Assembly (NCBI RefSeq): GCF_002288925.2
Contig: NW_022098076.1
Span: forward strand, 85,199,062 to 85,263,061
DNA: 64,000 nucleotides
From: Delphinapterus leucas
Taxonomy: Eukaryota > Chordata > Mammalia > Artiodactyla > Monodontidae
Direction of reading: 5' to 3'
Shown in pieces: positions 62,875 to 64,000 of this stretch. A program made the translations under genes and the position numbers. The stretch's first letter is position 1. Each line of letters opens with the position of its first letter. Below the pieces are notes generated by a model. It saw nothing but the letters and a program-made list of their open reading frames with translations. It ran no database searches and was not told where the DNA came from.

Positions 62875-63120
62875 TAAAACTTCCTGAGTCCTTATTATAT
62901 CCTATAGATTCATCTTAACAACATTACAAATATTAAACATTTAATGCACATACTTATTTATGAAGTAGGTACTATTGCTATCCTCATTTTGTTATTGAGC
63001 AACTGAAATTCATATTGGTTAATTAACTGACTCAAGCTACTGAGTGACATAGCTACTGAGTGACGTACACAAGATTTGAACCCAGGCAGTCTGATTCAAA
63101 TCCTGTGCCCTTAATCCCTA
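62875..63120 (-). repeat. MIR SINE, minus strand
   Basis: 'gaagtaggtactattgctat', 'cctcattttgttattgagca' and 'gatttgaacccaggcagtct' are the reverse MIR order, reaching into the tRNA-like head. A 14-bp unit (agctactgagtgac) is tandemly duplicated near 63036-63065. Confidence 0.7.
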
Positions 63121-64000
63121 GTCAATGACACCTAGAAGCAGTCTTTTCCAGCATCATTTATAAGGGTGGCTATATATTTTGGTTGCCCAGGACCTTCCAA
63201 GTTTAGCCTGTTATTGCAGCATGATTTTTAAAGCAGCCCCTTTTATACTGAAAAATGTTCCAATTTGGGCAATAAATTATGTGGTCATGCTAACTTTATA
63301 GTCCCCTTTTCCCGTGTTCGCTAAAAAGCTACCACTTCCAGAGTGCCCGTTAACTGGACAAGGCATATCACGCCCATCAGTACTAATCCTTAGCACAGCG
63401 TACTGAGCTTTGTTTCCTTATCCTCATGTGGAAATTGAGCTTCAGGTAATTAAGGCCATATATGCACTAAGTGGCTGAAACTGGCAGGACAAAAACAAAG
63501 GTATGTGTGACTCTGAAACCTCTTCAGTGTGTTTCTTCTCCCTCAGCATTCTAATCATTTCTTCACCTCTCTGGATTTCTCCAGATGATATCTTTTCTTC
63601 TGCCTTATGTTATGGTTGTGTGGTGGTCTACCCGTAGGAAATGGGAGGGCTCCACAACAACATGGCCTGTGCTGCAATCATTTTTATATCCCAAGGGCCC
63701 AAGACATTGTCTGGTCCTTGTAAAGTCCTTAGGAACTGTATTTTTTGTTTTTTTTTTGTAGTCTCCCTACTATTCACATTTATCCCAAGTGTTGAATTTA
63801 ACTCTCATGCTTTTCTGGCTTTCCTAGAGGCAGGCTTCTCACATATTCATTCCACGCACTACTACATCCTCTGATATAGTCAGACACGGTCTGTTGAACA
63901 CAGTTTCCACCCGATGATTAGAAAAAGCAGTCCAATCTAAAGCACATCTGCCCCAACATCCTTTGTTATAATTTGTTAGCACGGCAGGCCACCTCTTGCA
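63121..64000. other. Unassigned sequence with a MIR scrap
   Basis: 63345-63500 may be a decayed minus-strand MIR ('ccttatcctcatgtggaaat'). A T-run is at 63747-63759. No gene seen to the window end. Confidence 0.4.

Overview
This window is mammalian nuclear DNA, most likely from a cetacean (whale or dolphin). The main reason is a set of about ten tRNA-derived SINEs of the CHR type. They carry the 'cttccctggtggcgcagtgg' head, a B-box-like GGTTCG core and an A-rich tail, and this family is typical of Cetacea and their closest artiodactyl relatives. The same window also has artiodactyl-type L1 3' ends and old mammal-wide repeats (MIR, LINE2, MER2-like, MaLR/MLT1-like LTRs). The base composition is AT-rich and I see no CpG island. 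The species call is an inference from repeat families only.

I found no host protein-coding gene, exon, tRNA, rRNA or CRISPR array that I can support. The open frames are short, lack family signatures, and mostly fall in transposon copies. The recognisable protein signatures are the L1 endonuclease, reverse transcriptase and zinc-knuckle remnants at 41-46 kb. The window is best read as intergenic or deep-intronic DNA built from layers of retroposons.

Layout: 1-2.9 kb, old L1 on the minus strand. 2.9-10.4 kb, degraded LINE2/MIR/LTR pieces and a young L1 3' end. 10.4-14.3 kb, another old minus-strand L1, several MaLR-like LTRs, an L1 3'-UTR-type piece and a SINE head fragment. 14.3-39 kb, mostly unassigned DNA with scattered CHR SINEs, L1 3' ends, LINE2/MIR relics and LTRs. 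39-47.6 kb, a four-level nest: a LINE2-like repeat is split by a 5'-inverted L1, which is split by a near-complete 6-kb L1, which is split by a CHR SINE. 47.6-64 kb, more SINEs, LINE2/MIR relics, microsatellites, one MST/MLT1-like LTR and one minus-strand ERV LTR.

No genes act together here. The biology on view is retrotransposition and its scars: target-site duplications (TSDs), a twin-priming inversion, early polyadenylation, microsatellite growth inside an element, and a perfect 24-bp inverted repeat at 51.1 kb that looks like a local template-switch event. I did not find convincing evidence of a new biological system. Repeat family names come from memory of consensus features and were not checked against a library.
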